NCBI GenBank assembly: GCA_016648135.1
Contig: JADDOH010008081.1
Location: 1-64,000 of the forward strand
DNA length: 64,000 bases
Origin: Agrypnia vestita
Lineage: Eukaryota; Arthropoda; Insecta; Trichoptera; Phryganeidae
Reading direction: 5' to 3'
Shown: piece by piece, positions 31,887 through 42,180 of the stretch
How positions within the stretch are numbered: position 1 is the first letter of the stretch
Layout of the letters: each line of letters starts with the position of its first letter
Made by a program: the position numbers and the translations under genes
Notes under the pieces: model-generated
What the model saw: only the letters and a program-made list of their open reading frames with translations
Databases searched by the model: none
Told to the model about the DNA's origin: nothing

Positions 31887-32279
31887 AATATTTTTTTGTT
31901 AAAATTATTTTTCATGCATGGGAGGGTAGACAAGAACAAATAATATGAATAAAAAGCCTTATTTAGTTTCGAAAGTATTTAATTATTTTTTTAGTTAATT
32001 CATGTTCTGTTTGTAATTATCCACGACCAAGGAATGAGATCCAATGAAATAAACTTCTTTAGAGATTTAGATGAGATAAATGTTGGTACCATGTACACGT
32101 GTTGAGATTTTAATCTGGATCAGCGAACACCACAGAAGAACTCAACAAACTCAAAGAACTCAACAGTGCCCAAACGTCGCAGTCGATACCTACAACTAGT
32201 TATTTTGAGAAGTTAGACAGACAAATAATTTGTATTTTGTATTGCTTATACAAATATTGATATGTTTTGTAAATAAATA
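31887..32279. other. Spacer with possible LINE scrap
   Basis: TTEELNKLKELNSAQTSQS is readable at 32130-32190 on plus, with no clear family. Otherwise AT-rich. Confidence 0.3.
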
Positions 32280-32770
32280 ATTTGATTTCATTATTTATCT
32301 ATCGACGGCTCCAGATGCATCTTTTACAAAATAATTTGAATAATAATTTTTTTGCTGATTCGTGAAGTTTTGCCCATAAAGGATAATTTTTTAACAGTGC
32401 GGTGTCATCTGCGTGGAATATAAGTTCACCGTTGATTTTGTTGAGTTGTGTCGTTAACGTGAGTGAGAAATGGTAGAGGTCTGGGGACCGTACCTTGGAG
32501 GGCTCCAAATTAAACTATTGGTGGATTTCTTAGAGATTCATTTGATCTGACCATCTGAGGTCTGTTCGGTGAGTGACTTTTTACCCGTTTGGGGCTGTCT
32601 GATCAATCCTGTATTCTTTCGGTTCTGTTACGAGTTGTTCGTGGGAGATACTGTCGAGTAATTCCCTCTAATCGATGAAGATACCTGTACAATTACTTTA
32701 TGTGTTCAATTTACTTTGTACGATGGTGGATGTTTTGCGGTCTCTCACCACACAAGAATCATAATTCTTT
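32280..32770 (-). pseudogene. LINE reverse-transcriptase palm fragment
   Basis: The minus strand shows DSISHEQLV-like sequence after a degraded 'DFREAF' segment, then GALQGTVPRPLPFL (the G.PQG..LGPLLF box) and ELIFHADDTALLKNYPLWAK. The last contains the catalytic box as HADD in place of YADD. Multiple frame changes and stops make it a relic. It is one of only two places in the window where the catalytic RT core is visible. Confidence 0.75.
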
Positions 32771-33246
32771 TTGGTGAGGTATAACAAATAAAAAATAAAT
32801 TAATTGTTAATAGTGCTAGCTATATAATATAATGTATATAAAAATAAATGTAAGACAAGAACTTTGAGTGTTCACAAAGTTTGCATGCACAAGTATATAT
32901 ACAAAAGGAGGTTACAGTATTACCTCTAAGTACCAAGTAATGTTAAATATTCATTTAAAAGAACATTGAAGGGAAAACTAAAATATTACTTAATTTCAAT
33001 GAGACAAAAACATAAAAACAATTCAATTTTACGTGTATATCATAATGGGCATAATTTTATAATTCGCATAATATAATTTATTGTATTGCCAATTATAAAA
33101 TAATATAATTAATATAATTGTAATAATAATATAATTAATATAATTGTAAAGTTTATAATTGGCATAATTTACTATTTTTTATCTCTTGAATGTTTATTTA
33201 TAATTTTTTGTTAACTTTTCCTAAAATAAATAAATAAATAAAATAA

Positions 33247-33281
<35 letters not shown>

Positions 33282-33354
33282 AAACATAAAAAATAAATAA
33301 GTAAATGTATTAATATATAAATATATAATAACTAACTAAATAAATAATTTTTGA
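32771..33354. repeat. AT-rich region: inverted repeat and AAAT microsatellite
   Basis: TGCCAATTATAAA (33087-33099) and its inverse (33152-33164) enclose two direct copies of an ATAATATAATTAATATAATT phrase. An AAAT run occupies about 33224-33280. Confidence 0.75.
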
Positions 33355-33700
33355 GGTAAATTCCGCCCGCGCTCAGCGCTTGACCTGTGCGTCAAACTGG
33401 AAATAGTAACCCCTTCGCAATATTGGCACTCCTAAACGGCGGTTAAAAAGTGCTAAAGAATATTCGAGTTTAAAGTAGAGTTAGCTTTTAGTATTTACAA
33501 ACAGTTGAACGAGAGCTGCGAGATGACTTTAATCGTTTTGTCTGGTTGATGTTAGTACTAATTGATCACTGTGCGACGCCTGTCGTGGACACGTGCATGT
33601 CCCACCCACACATTTGCTCCGAGTGGGTACTCTTCCAACATCCAGCACTTCATTTAACAAGCTCAGATTCAAATGGAAGAGTTTAGATTTAACAAAAACT
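33355..33700. promoter_or_regulatory. Unique GC-richer island
   Basis: Starts CCGCCCGCGCTCAGCGC. Includes TTAATCGTTTTG, GACACGTGCATGTCCC and CCCACCCACAC. No coding frame. Candidate regulatory by composition and motif density only. Confidence 0.25.
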
Positions 33701-33899
33701 CATTCACAGAATTGCAGTCAGTTTAATACAGTAGTAGTTCATTGTTTAATTTTTAATGTCAACTAAATACTAAACTTCTTCTTCTTCACTGACATCAACA
33801 GCATGGGACTTTTTAGCACACCACAGCGTAGAAAACACGTTAATATAAAAAAAACGTAACTGTGACACATATAGTACCTATATATTTATAATTATACAA
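33701..33899. other. AT-rich spacer
   Basis: Nothing recognised. Confidence 0.35.
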
Positions 33900-34140
33900 T
33901 ATCTTCAAAAAGAATAGATTGATTTTTTTGTGGTATTATTAATATAATTAAAAAACTTTGATTTCACCAATTATATATTTAAAAATATTAACGTGTTTCA
34001 GAGCCCATGGCCCCTTCGTAAGGATATAATGTATACTCAATCAATACTCAAGTATACATTGTACCCTGACGAAGGGGCCGTAGGCTCTGAAACATGTTGA
34101 TATTTTTCAACATAGTGGTGAAACAAAGTAGGTACCTACA
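33900..34140. repeat. P-family head-to-head fold-back (copies 6a/6b)
   Basis: Two P-family repeats are joined 5' to 5': 33920-34035 on minus and 34045-34140 on plus. The plus half reads GTATACATTGTACCCTGACG, AAGGGGCCGTAGGCTCTGAA, ACATGTTGATATTTTTCAAC, ATAGTGGTGAAACAAAG. It is the best preserved copy of the family and the clearest example of the CTGACGA - stem - GAAAC - stem - GTGG layout. Confidence 0.88.
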
Positions 34141-34199
34141 ATTTTATTAATTATAATATAATTACAGTAATAAATAATTATCGCATATAGTACTCATAT

Positions 34200-34667
34200 A
34201 TAGCTGGTCGTACCCGGCGTTGCACGGGTTAAGGATTAAGTAAAAAATAAGTTTGTGAGAGAAAACAAAGGGTCCGCTGTTCTCTAAAAAACAATGTTTC
34301 CATCTAATGTTAACATAAGTTATTGTAACATAACTATTATACTTAGATATATGGTATCGACTTTTTTGTAGATATTAATGTCCTCTATAAAACTGTAGTA
34401 CATTACTTTGCTCTATTGGCAATAATTTCCGCAGCGTACGCAATATAAAGTTTTTTTTTCGTAATTTTTTCACACGTTGGGTTACATTATCGAAGTTTTC
34501 ATACGGATCCCTAACATTTTTGAAAATATTCTGCAGCCTATGTTCATTAAGGAAAATGTAGGATTCTGAGTGTGAAAGAATTTTTCAAATCGGTTCAGTA
34601 GTTTCGGAGCCTATTCAATTCAAACACACAATCAAATCTTTCCTCTTTATAATATTAGTATAGATTA
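34200..34667 (+). mobile_element. Interspersed repeat with 'CGGCGTTGCACGGGTTAA' start
   Basis: Begins CTGGTCGTACCCGGCGTTGC and ends with TCAAATCGGTTCAGTAGTTT, CAAATCTTTCCTCTTTATAA, TATTAGTATAGATT. I recognise this pairing as a repeat common in insect (notably lepidopteran) genomes, although I cannot name the class with certainty. A partial copy is at 54330-54450. Confidence 0.6.
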
Positions 34668-34879
34668 TTGCACATATACAATATTGCAAACGTATACATT
34701 GCACAAAATTCATTTCATTAACATCGAGATATATTTTTCATTAACATATTATTTTGATATTTCTGAATGGCGGAGTGATGTGCTGTCCCGCAAAGGTCCT
34801 TCTCAGTCAGTTATTTTTTCAAAAATATCGATGTTAAAAATTCATAATTCAAAAAAACAAACAGATAAATAAAACCGCT
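34668..34879. other. AT-rich spacer
   Basis: Nothing recognised. Confidence 0.3.
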
Positions 34880-35125
34880 CCAATTATTTCCGCGTTGGCG
34901 TTTTGCAAATGATTTACCAATCCGGTCGTCTGGTGTGGATTACGACGCCGCGCTGCCTTCCGCGACACTAAAGGCTGTAGAAAAGGCTTTACGCGGCGGG
35001 CGGGGGTCGCGCTCCAGCCGCGCCGATAGAACGTGAGCGGGACCAGAAAAATCGTTGAAAACTAAAAGCCTGCGAGGACGGGAAGGTGCGCCACTGCTCC
35101 CGCGGAAGGCTTCACAAACCACCCT
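34880..35125. promoter_or_regulatory. Very GC-rich CpG island-like segment
   Basis: CpG-dense (GGCGGGCGGGGGTCGCGCTC near 34998) in an AT-rich setting. A 60-codon minus frame (34940-35122) is Arg/Ser/Ala-rich, as any GC-rich DNA would give. It could be a promoter or a captured GC-rich exon. Confidence 0.3.
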
Positions 35126-35204
35126 GTAATAAATAAGTAAAATAAATTAATCAACTAATTCATAATTATGTTATCAAATAACTTTCTATTTATCATCCAA
35201 ATCC

Positions 35205-35520
35205 ATTTATGATAGAGTGAAGAATGAACAAATTAGGAAATAATGTAAGGCTGATATAAGTATAGCGAATAGAATTGAAAAATGTCGCTCAAGTGGTTTG
35301 GACATGTTGAATAAATGAATGAACAAATAGTGGTAAAAAAGACAAGTGTTGACGGCGCCAAAAAGGGAGGGTGGCCGTGAAAGACGTGGCGTGACCAGAT
35401 TAATCAGATACTGGAAGATGGTTCTACTATGAGTCTCAACAATCATCGAGCTTGCATAAGAAGGTGAAGAGGGCGGCGCTCCATGCTCTCTCCCCACCCT
35501 TTCATTGTCTCGCGCACAAT
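35205..35520 (+). pseudogene. RTE-type family E tail
   Basis: The plus strand reads SLKWFGHVE, MNEQIVVKKTSVDGAKKGGW, KTWRDQINQILEDGSTMSLN and NHRACIRR, interrupted by stops. It corresponds to the same stretch as 11045-11442. Confidence 0.8.
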
Positions 35521-36829
35521 TAATCTTTATTTGTAAGATGGTTGTATAATATATAATACCAAATAATAATAAAATCAAATATAAAAAACATCCAAAAAAA
35601 GGCGCGGGAGGTAGAAAAATCTAACCCTCCGTGGAGGGAAAAAGACATAAAGAAAAATAAAAACATAAAATATACGTGTCCAAAGAAATCATAACTGACG
35701 GATCAAACACTGCTTCAGAAATAACCAAAATATATTAGCACTATAATAAAAACAAAATTGTAAGGCACAGTGGAAGAGTAAAGGTAAAAATAGAAAACAG
35801 TAGAGCAAAGAAACATTATACAGCATAGTAGGAGCATTGAAAATACATAATAAAAGCATAGTATGTCAATAATGAACGGATCGTAAATCATAGTAAGCAA
35901 TAATAAAATAAAGTGAAAGCATAATAAAAAAAACATAGTGATTCATTGTGTAGAGGACATTGGAAGACATATAAGTTTCTGAAATATAATGGAAAATGCA
36001 ATTAAAATATACAAAAAGCCAAATTAGCGAATTGATTCGGGGAAGTGAAGCTGGTGTACCACAATTTTTTGAAATGAAACAGCAAAGGAATATTAAAAAA
36101 TGTGGTATTATTTTTTAAATAACTTTGAAATACGGATTTATACCTAATTTTGTGAATTCAAAAATGCTATATTGCGTTATATTTTTGATTTATTTGTTCA
36201 AAGAATTTCGTTATATGTATTGAGAAAATGTAAATTATTTGAATTTAAAGAACAAACGAAAAAATTTGTATGATTAAATAATTTGGGATAATTTGCATTG
36301 TTTCTCCTTTTTCTTTTTAGTTTACTTTTTATATCGAATAAAATGAAAAATCATCAATAAAAAAATCCTAGAAAAACTCTACTCATACGAAAAAATTAGG
36401 AAAACAGAATATTTTGAGTATTGTGTTTCTATATCAATCTATTTTAAATAGCTATCAACTTTAAACTAGAATGAACCCAAAAAAAAACTATTTCCGAGTG
36501 TAGCCAGGATAAATCTATCCACTTTTTAAAAAATCTAATCTAATATTTATATTTATTTTTAATGAAAACACATTTCACTGGGAAATAATGAAATAATGAA
36601 ACATAGCTCTTTGATATTTAAAATAAATTCAATAAATCATCTAGAAAGACAAAAAATCGGTACCAAATAAATGTTCTGATAAATAACCTAATTGATCTTT
36701 TATGTATATTTTTCTGAAATTGTAAGTTCACAGTAAAATTTTATCTTTCTGCAACGTTACAATTAATTAAAAATAAATGTAACATGAAATGAATACAAGA
36801 ATCCAAATCTCCAGCAAAGCTAGTAAAAA
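35521..36829. other. AT-rich spacer
   Basis: About 1.3 kb, A-rich. Minus frames (for example 35715-35936) are Phe/Leu/Tyr-rich, typical of AT-rich noise. Confidence 0.5.
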
Positions 36830-36887
36830 TCACCTGCCTCGTCCCGTTACCGCTCCAATAATGAAACCGCCCTTAGCTACTCGTGGC

Positions 36888-37100
36888 TCATGGCGAGGGT
36901 GTTTGGAGTGGATCGTTAGTGGGAAAAATAAACCCCGAAGGATACATGACGCTCATATTGAATGGTAACCCTTTGGATTTTACATCACTAATTGGATTGT
37001 GATAATACGGCGATGAAGCCGCGACTCGGGCTGGATCGAAGATCTGAGCTTTCTTCTCGACGACTGGAGATTTTTCAATGCTTTTCACGTACGGCGTCTC
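36888..37100 (-). CDS. Possible terminal coding exon, function unknown
   Basis: A 70-codon minus frame opens after a TAG at 37101-37103 and stops at 36888. It reads ETPYVKSIEKSPVVEKKAQI, FDPARVAASSPYYHNPISDV, KSKGLPFNMSVMYPSGFIFP, TNDPLQTPSP. Composition is balanced and not AT-driven. Just upstream is ...CTGATTAAATATATTCCAATGCAG (branch-like plus AG) and a second AG (CCATAG) that would abut the frame. The first AG would leave an in-frame stop, so the splice site is uncertain. It may instead be a conserved noncoding element: a paired-homeodomain-like TAATTGGATT lies within. Confidence 0.3.
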   Translation of the reverse strand, partial: ETPYVKSIEKSPVVEKKAQIFDPARVAASSPYYHNPISDVKSKGLPFNMSVMYPSGFIFPTNDPLQTPSP

Positions 37101-37235
37101 CTATGGCGATATCTGCATTGGAATATATTTAATCAGTAGGTGTATTGAAACTCCAACTCGATATAAAAACGTTACTTGACGATTCTCATCACTTTTTTGG
37201 TCCAAGGATACTTCGACCACACACGATAATAAGTA

Positions 37236-37420
37236 CATATTCGTAATTGAGTAGCTTGTTGATCTTGTGGTTAGGACTCTCGCCTCGTGGTCCAAAGGTC
37301 GCGGGTTTGAACCTCACTCCAGACCAGCAAGTCAGACCTATTTTCATAGCAGAAGCGCTAAGCTTACTTTGAAAACAGTAAGAATATTGATGTGACACGT
37401 ATTCCATGTTCGCATCTCTT
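37236..37420 (+). mobile_element. tRNA-derived SINE-like repeat
   Basis: TTGTGGTTAGGACTCTCGCC resembles a Pol III A box, and GCGGGTTTGAACC is a B box about 35 bp downstream. It cannot fold as a true tRNA (no matching acceptor strands). A related B box and downstream region occurs at 57420-57500 (GGGGTTCATACCTCATTCCA). Confidence 0.6.
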
Positions 37421-37789
37421 TTAAAAAAACAATCAAAATAAGCAACGATGAAAAATTAAAAATAATTTGTTTTATATTGTTACACAAAAAAATTGTCACA
37501 TGATGCTAGAATCAGAAAGAATTTCAAGTAATCGATGATTCTACAGTACAATACACCTTTTACATTAAAATCAGAAGATACTAGAAGATTCTAGGATGAT
37601 CTACATGAAACTGGAAACATCGGTGTTATTCTCATATGAATTTAGAATATCTGCACTGTATATCGAAAAACAATGCAAACCTATTATCGACTTACAAAAT
37701 AAAAAAGGTAGATAAATACGTGAAAGTGAAATGGTATGAATATGGTACCTACTGAAGTACTTAACGGTTGCCATTCATAGATTTTTCTG
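37421..37789. other. Spacer
   Basis: Contains several AGAAGATTCTAG-like phrases at 37500-37615 (loosely repetitive). No firm call. Confidence 0.3.
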
Positions 37790-38090
37790 TGATCGACGCT
37801 GGGAACATTTACCTCCGTAAATAACTCCACACTCTCCCGCATGTGACCACTCGAAGATCTCCCAGTCTACTTAGATAATTCTAGCCACTAAATCAGCGGC
37901 CAAATGGAGGCAGCGACCAGCGGCCCCACCGTGTAGTCGATCGGTACAGCCTGTTCCCAAATAAGACGCCCGAGCAGCGATCTCAGATCAGATCGGGAGA
38001 TAACAAGCAGCCAAGAATGGAATGCTACTAAGGAGCCGGAGAACTTCCGTTGGATGTGAGGACATTCATTTCATTCAATGTCGTTCAATT
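37790..38090. promoter_or_regulatory. Unique GC-richer island
   Basis: Noncoding. Contains CGGCCAAATGGAGGCAGCG, CCCAAATAAG (CArG-like) and AATGGAATGC (TEAD-like). Candidate regulatory. Confidence 0.2.
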
Positions 38091-38185
38091 CACCTGCCTC
38101 CAGGGCAGGCCCGTACCGAGGCGGGGGCCGCCGGCGAGGGTGGCGGATCGGGGGTGAGAAATATTTTGCACCGAAATATCGAAAC

Positions 38186-38435
38186 TATTGCTTGCCCAAC
38201 GTAAATTGGCGTGCGGCGAATTTGGAACTAAAACCCGCCACGCCCGCACCCGGCGGTAACCCCTCGCCCTGTCATTCAGTTCAATTTTGTAATTGCTCGG
38301 GATCTGTGACATCTTGATTACCAATATACATTGAATTATTATGTCCAAAACATCCTAAACAGTCCGGAATGGTGCAACAATAATCGCCAATGAAGTATTA
38401 AAGTTTCGCGAAGCTGAAAAAGCAAATAATGGACC
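38186..38435 (+). mobile_element. Exon-retaining DNA element, copy 3 (3' truncated)
   Basis: Starts TATTGCTTGCCCAACGTAAA like copy 1 and keeps the GC-rich leader. The ATG frame reads MSKTS and then stops because of one inserted base. It is cut at GGACCG (38436) and continues directly into a LINE family D scrap. A very GC-rich 60 bp (38117-38160) precedes it. Confidence 0.7.
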
Positions 38436-38525
38436 GTATTCACTTCTTTCCTCTCACAGCGGCTATATCGTCGGCCCATCTCTTTTGAAGTATTCCGATG
38501 CCTCTTTTATTATCCCAAGGTCTTC
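38436..38525 (-). pseudogene. LINE family D scrap
   Basis: The reverse complement of GCATCGGAATACTTCAAAAG is followed by GATGGGCCGACGATATAGCC. This equals the RGIGRPQKRWADDI portion of family D at 46790-46860. Confidence 0.75.
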
Positions 38526-39190
38526 ATTTAATTAATTATTTTACCACATGTATATCCAGCACAAATTTCTACGTTACATCAATTATCGACTTCACATCCC
38601 AATTGAAAATATCAACTACACAATACTACAAATTTTTAGTGGATTATTGCCATTATCCAGCGCAGGAGAGTTGTATCTGAGTTGATTTAACTCTACAAAA
38701 TTATTAACTCGCATTTTTAAACCCCTGTTATTTTGCATTTATTTATGTTTTATGAGCTACACAAATACCTACACTATTTTATTGTGACAACAGTAGAACC
38801 AAATCACATTTTAACTCTCTTGTACCCAGACTGCATATGCTAGGTTACATCTATGCTGATATCTCTGATATTTTTAATTCCAGTTTAGCACAATTTAAAG
38901 ATTCGCTACTAAAAGTTCTACACCCTGCCGTCCCAAATTCATAATGATTATACAAATTATTATACCTATTTGTTTAACCTTGTATATATTTTCACATCTC
39001 TTTTTCCTAATTATGTTTTATGTTATAAACTTCACACCTCCTTTTTCTAAATTACTGTTATAACTTTAAACAACTATCAATACAATGTCAATTCTGTAAT
39101 TATTTGCTGTTCCACTCTTTGGATTTCTTGTATATATTATAATGTAAAAGGTACTTCTGTGCCGTATATTGAAATAAATAAATATAATAT
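38526..39190 (+). pseudogene. CR1/L2-type LINE 3' end
   Basis: The plus strand ends its ORF with SLAQFKDSLLKVLHPAVPNS and a stop (38883-38943), a familiar CR1/L2 C-terminus. A 3' untranslated stretch to the TGAAATAAATAAATA end at 39169-39184 follows. The upstream coding part is badly decayed. Confidence 0.75.
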
Positions 39191-39259
39191 TTATATAATT
39201 AATAAGAAAAAGTAAATAAATTTTAAACATATTTTAACGTATAGATAAATAAATTTTCA

Positions 39260-39515
39260 AAGTTCCTACTACCTGGGGTCGGGTTGTCGCGTTGAGAAGG
39301 CGCGTGGTCTGCAGACGGACCTGCTCGAGTTATCCAATCGGCTTTTCGACTCAATCAATCGAGTCTTGTTGCGAGGAAATCGAGTTGTCGATGTATAATT
39401 TAATATAAATAATCGAAACCGCGTAGAGGATGTACAATTTACTATAAATTGTCAGGTACCTCGCGAACAAGTACTTCACGACGGACCATCACTTTATAAC
39501 TGACTCGATATTAAA
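39260..39515. promoter_or_regulatory. Unique GC-richer island
   Basis: ATCCAATCGGC, CTCAATCAATCGAG and AAACCGCGTAG are within a noncoding stretch that has no repeat partner. Candidate regulatory. Confidence 0.2.
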
Positions 39516-40688
39516 CTTTATATAAAATCAATCATTTTTTTAACCTCTTCTCACTCGTGTTTTTCAATTTAAATGTCGTTATTAATACTAATTTTTTAAG
39601 AATTGCTTTTAGATCCACTGAAATTATTAAATCCTCTATATTCAGTATAACGTCGATCTTGTTTTATTGTGGTAAAACCTTGGATGTCAAAATTAACACA
39701 CTTCCAATGCATTCTTACATGCATTTGAGGTCAGATATACATACACGCACATAAAAAGTGCAAATTTATCGCAGATGTTCGGACAAGTACATACTTTCTG
39801 GTAGGTACTATTCTAAAAAATTTTAAGTCATGGACACCTTAGAATTTTTCTATTTATTAAAAATTACCACAAAACAAAAGATGATTATTACTCGTATTCC
39901 GTAAAATTATTTTTTTAGTTGTGAATTATTGAGTTATATGTACAATTATGAAAGTGTGTCTTCAGAATGGATATCTACTATATATTATCTAAAAGAACAT
40001 TAATACAACAAAGGGTTGGAGTGGCATGAAAATCTTGTTGAGTTTCAGTGAGTTAAATTTTTGAGTTTATCCTGTGTAATCAAATTGTCAACAAGCTGAA
40101 ACCGAGACCTTGCATATAAAGGATTTATAATTAAAACTATTTTTTATGGATCAATTTTTTAATATATGTAAATGAAGATCAGTAGGTACCTATTGATCTT
40201 CATTTAATTTGAATTGTTAAAATGGAACGTTTTAATGAAAAACAACTGACAACCGACCCATTGAGAAAATTATAATATACCGGTGAATAAAACATATTTA
40301 ATAATTGATAAAGTTTCTAATATAAAATAATAGCTTTAAATGTTGTTTCTCTTTTCAGGTATGATGTGTACTTTTATTATTTTTAAATTTTAATGTCAAA
40401 TGTTGTGTTCTTTTGTTAATAAAATATATACTCTTCATAGCAACGCAAAAAAGCTTTTATTTAAAATAATAACTAAAATATTTGGGAAACCACATTATAT
40501 GTATAAAATTGGTGCAGTACAGCGCATGCATACATATATAAAATATAAGATTTTATTAAAATGCGTACAAACAATACGTGACACATTATACTATTTTATT
40601 TTCTAGCTAACCTACAATAATATTTATTTGGTGAAAATAAAATTACCGGTCATTTTCTGGAACGAAGCTTTTCAGGACCACTCAGAAT
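39516..40688. other. AT-rich spacer with a 36-bp palindrome
   Basis: 40170-40205 is palindromic around TAGGTACCTA: the arm AAATGAAGATCA and its inverse differ by one base pair. Otherwise A/T-rich with short frames only. Confidence 0.5.
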
Positions 40689-40862
40689 CTTCAAGTTTGT
40701 GTTTTCTGGGGTATTATGCCGTATTATTACGACTTTTCGGGTCGACGTTTTGGATCCCATTGCACATCACCTCTGATTATGGACCCTGCAATGGGATCCG
40801 AAACGTCACCCCAAAAGGTCGTAATAATACGGCATAATACCCCAGAAAACACAAACTTGAAG
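40689..40862. repeat. Fold-back, 75-bp arms
   Basis: 40689-40763 and 40788-40862 are inverted copies with a 24-base centre (around CATCACCTCTGATTATGGAC). The right arm reads GCAATGGGATCCGAAACGTC, reminiscent of the GAAAC core in P-family and Penelope-like ends. Confidence 0.88.
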
Positions 40863-40917
40863 AAGCTTGAACCCTCTATCTCAAATCATTCACTAGGCAA
40901 GTGTTTTAGCTACTAGA

Positions 40918-41155
40918 TCAACTAGAATGTGCATATATCATATCAATGTCCAAAATAATATTGATCAACATAGCTGTACCTCTTCCAACAGGCATAACCA
41001 TCTGCAGGCTGATCCTGTATATCGGAATGTGAAATAATCTGTGCTGACGCTGTCTAGGGTAATTATCAGGAACATACAATCCAGCGCTCCGCATAATTTC
41101 AGGATTATCGATCATACCGCGCAACGGTATCGATAAAAATGCGTAATCAAATACA
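40918..41155 (-). other. Unassigned open frame, about 80 codons
   Basis: The minus frame reads DYAFLSIPLRGMIDNPEIMR, SAGLYVPDNYPRQRQHRLFH, IPIYRISLQMVMPVGRGTAM and LINIILDIDMIYAHSS. Amino-acid use is varied. There is no start-context or splice evidence, and no family was recognised. It could be an exon or chance. Confidence 0.2.
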
Positions 41156-41224
41156 CATTATATCTAATCTCTGTAGCCTAAGGGATATAATTAGTATTTA
41201 TGCATGGATAATGAGGGAATAGTG

Positions 41225-41345
41225 AGCGACCCCCATAGCCCAGTGGAAATGACACTGGCTTCTCACATTCAAGTTTACGGGTTCGATTCCCCGTGAAGTC
41301 ACATTAATTATTTGTGATTGGGCTTGGGTGTTTCTTGTGTTTCTC
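41225..41345 (+). mobile_element. tRNA-derived SINE-like repeat
   Basis: CATAGCCCAGTGGAAATGAC (A box) and GGGTTCGATTCCCC (perfect B box with flanking stem) are spaced as in a tRNA gene. The acceptor ends (GACCCCC and GAAGTCA) do not pair, and a T-rich tail follows. This points to a SINE head rather than a functional tRNA. Confidence 0.65.
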
Positions 41346-41835
41346 TTTGGAATTGGACCTCATGGCCCATTGAAGCGTTTAAAAAAGTGCTTTCATTATA
41401 TATTAGTATATATATAGAATATTAGTTATACTCGAGTGTCATTCTAATGAATGTTAGCAAGTCGAAAGTCAAGTCGTGACTTCGGAAAATAAAGTAAATA
41501 GTGCTCTGAATCAGTGGTATTTTTATTTACTTCCTATGACCAACTGACGCGGAGTACCGAAGATAATTTACCTCTTATATGTATATTTATAGGTACATTG
41601 TGTCTCGTAGATAATAGCAAAAACTTCTGGGAATCAATTTCAATAAATTGTCATTGAAGTTACGTGAAATGTCAACAATTAAGTCATAAGCGACATCAGA
41701 GATCATACATTTTTTTCCATATATTCTTTTGTAATTGTGAAAAAAAAATATTGAAAAGAAAAAAATAATAATGAAATAGAGAACAAAACGGTATCGCTCT
41801 GCACACGCTAAAGCCCATTAACATCAACTCCACCG
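41346..41835. other. AT-rich spacer
   Basis: Nothing recognised. Confidence 0.35.
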
Positions 41836-41879
41836 CTTCACATTTTTACAAATAATCGTCTAAAAAACAAAACAAATAG

Positions 41880-42180
41880 ACCAACATGATCCACGTGGCT
41901 TTCCCTAGTCCCATTGTGCCCAATCCTTCCACAGCCCATTGTGACGTCACGCGTCACGCGGCTATTAGCGCGCGCTGCATTACCGACGCGCACGTGCATG
42001 CGAAATGGCGGAAAGAGGGATGGAATCAAAATGGCGGACGACGCGGAGGAAAATCGCGCAACATTTTTAATGATCTTTATTTTACCGACTGCAATTTGGT
42101 AATAAACTCGGGAGCAGGCTCGAAGATGAGACGTATCAAAATGTTCAACAGAATGAGTGCCGAAATTAATGCTTTTATAC
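41880..42180. promoter_or_regulatory. CpG-rich promoter-like island with CRE and YY1/Pho motifs
   Basis: Contains TGACGTCA (41942-41949, a full CRE palindrome), CGCGTCACGCGG, CACGTGCATGCG, and two direct ATGGCGG sites (42003-42011 and 42028-42037, AAAATGGCGG being a YY1/Pleiohomeotic consensus). Frames are open on both strands only because of GC content. Promoter-like architecture; no transcript evidence. Confidence 0.4.

Noticed and set aside
41225..41300. Functional tRNA gene
   Set aside because: A and B boxes are present but the acceptor ends do not pair. The same applies at 37250-37310 and 59790-59850. SINE heads fit better.
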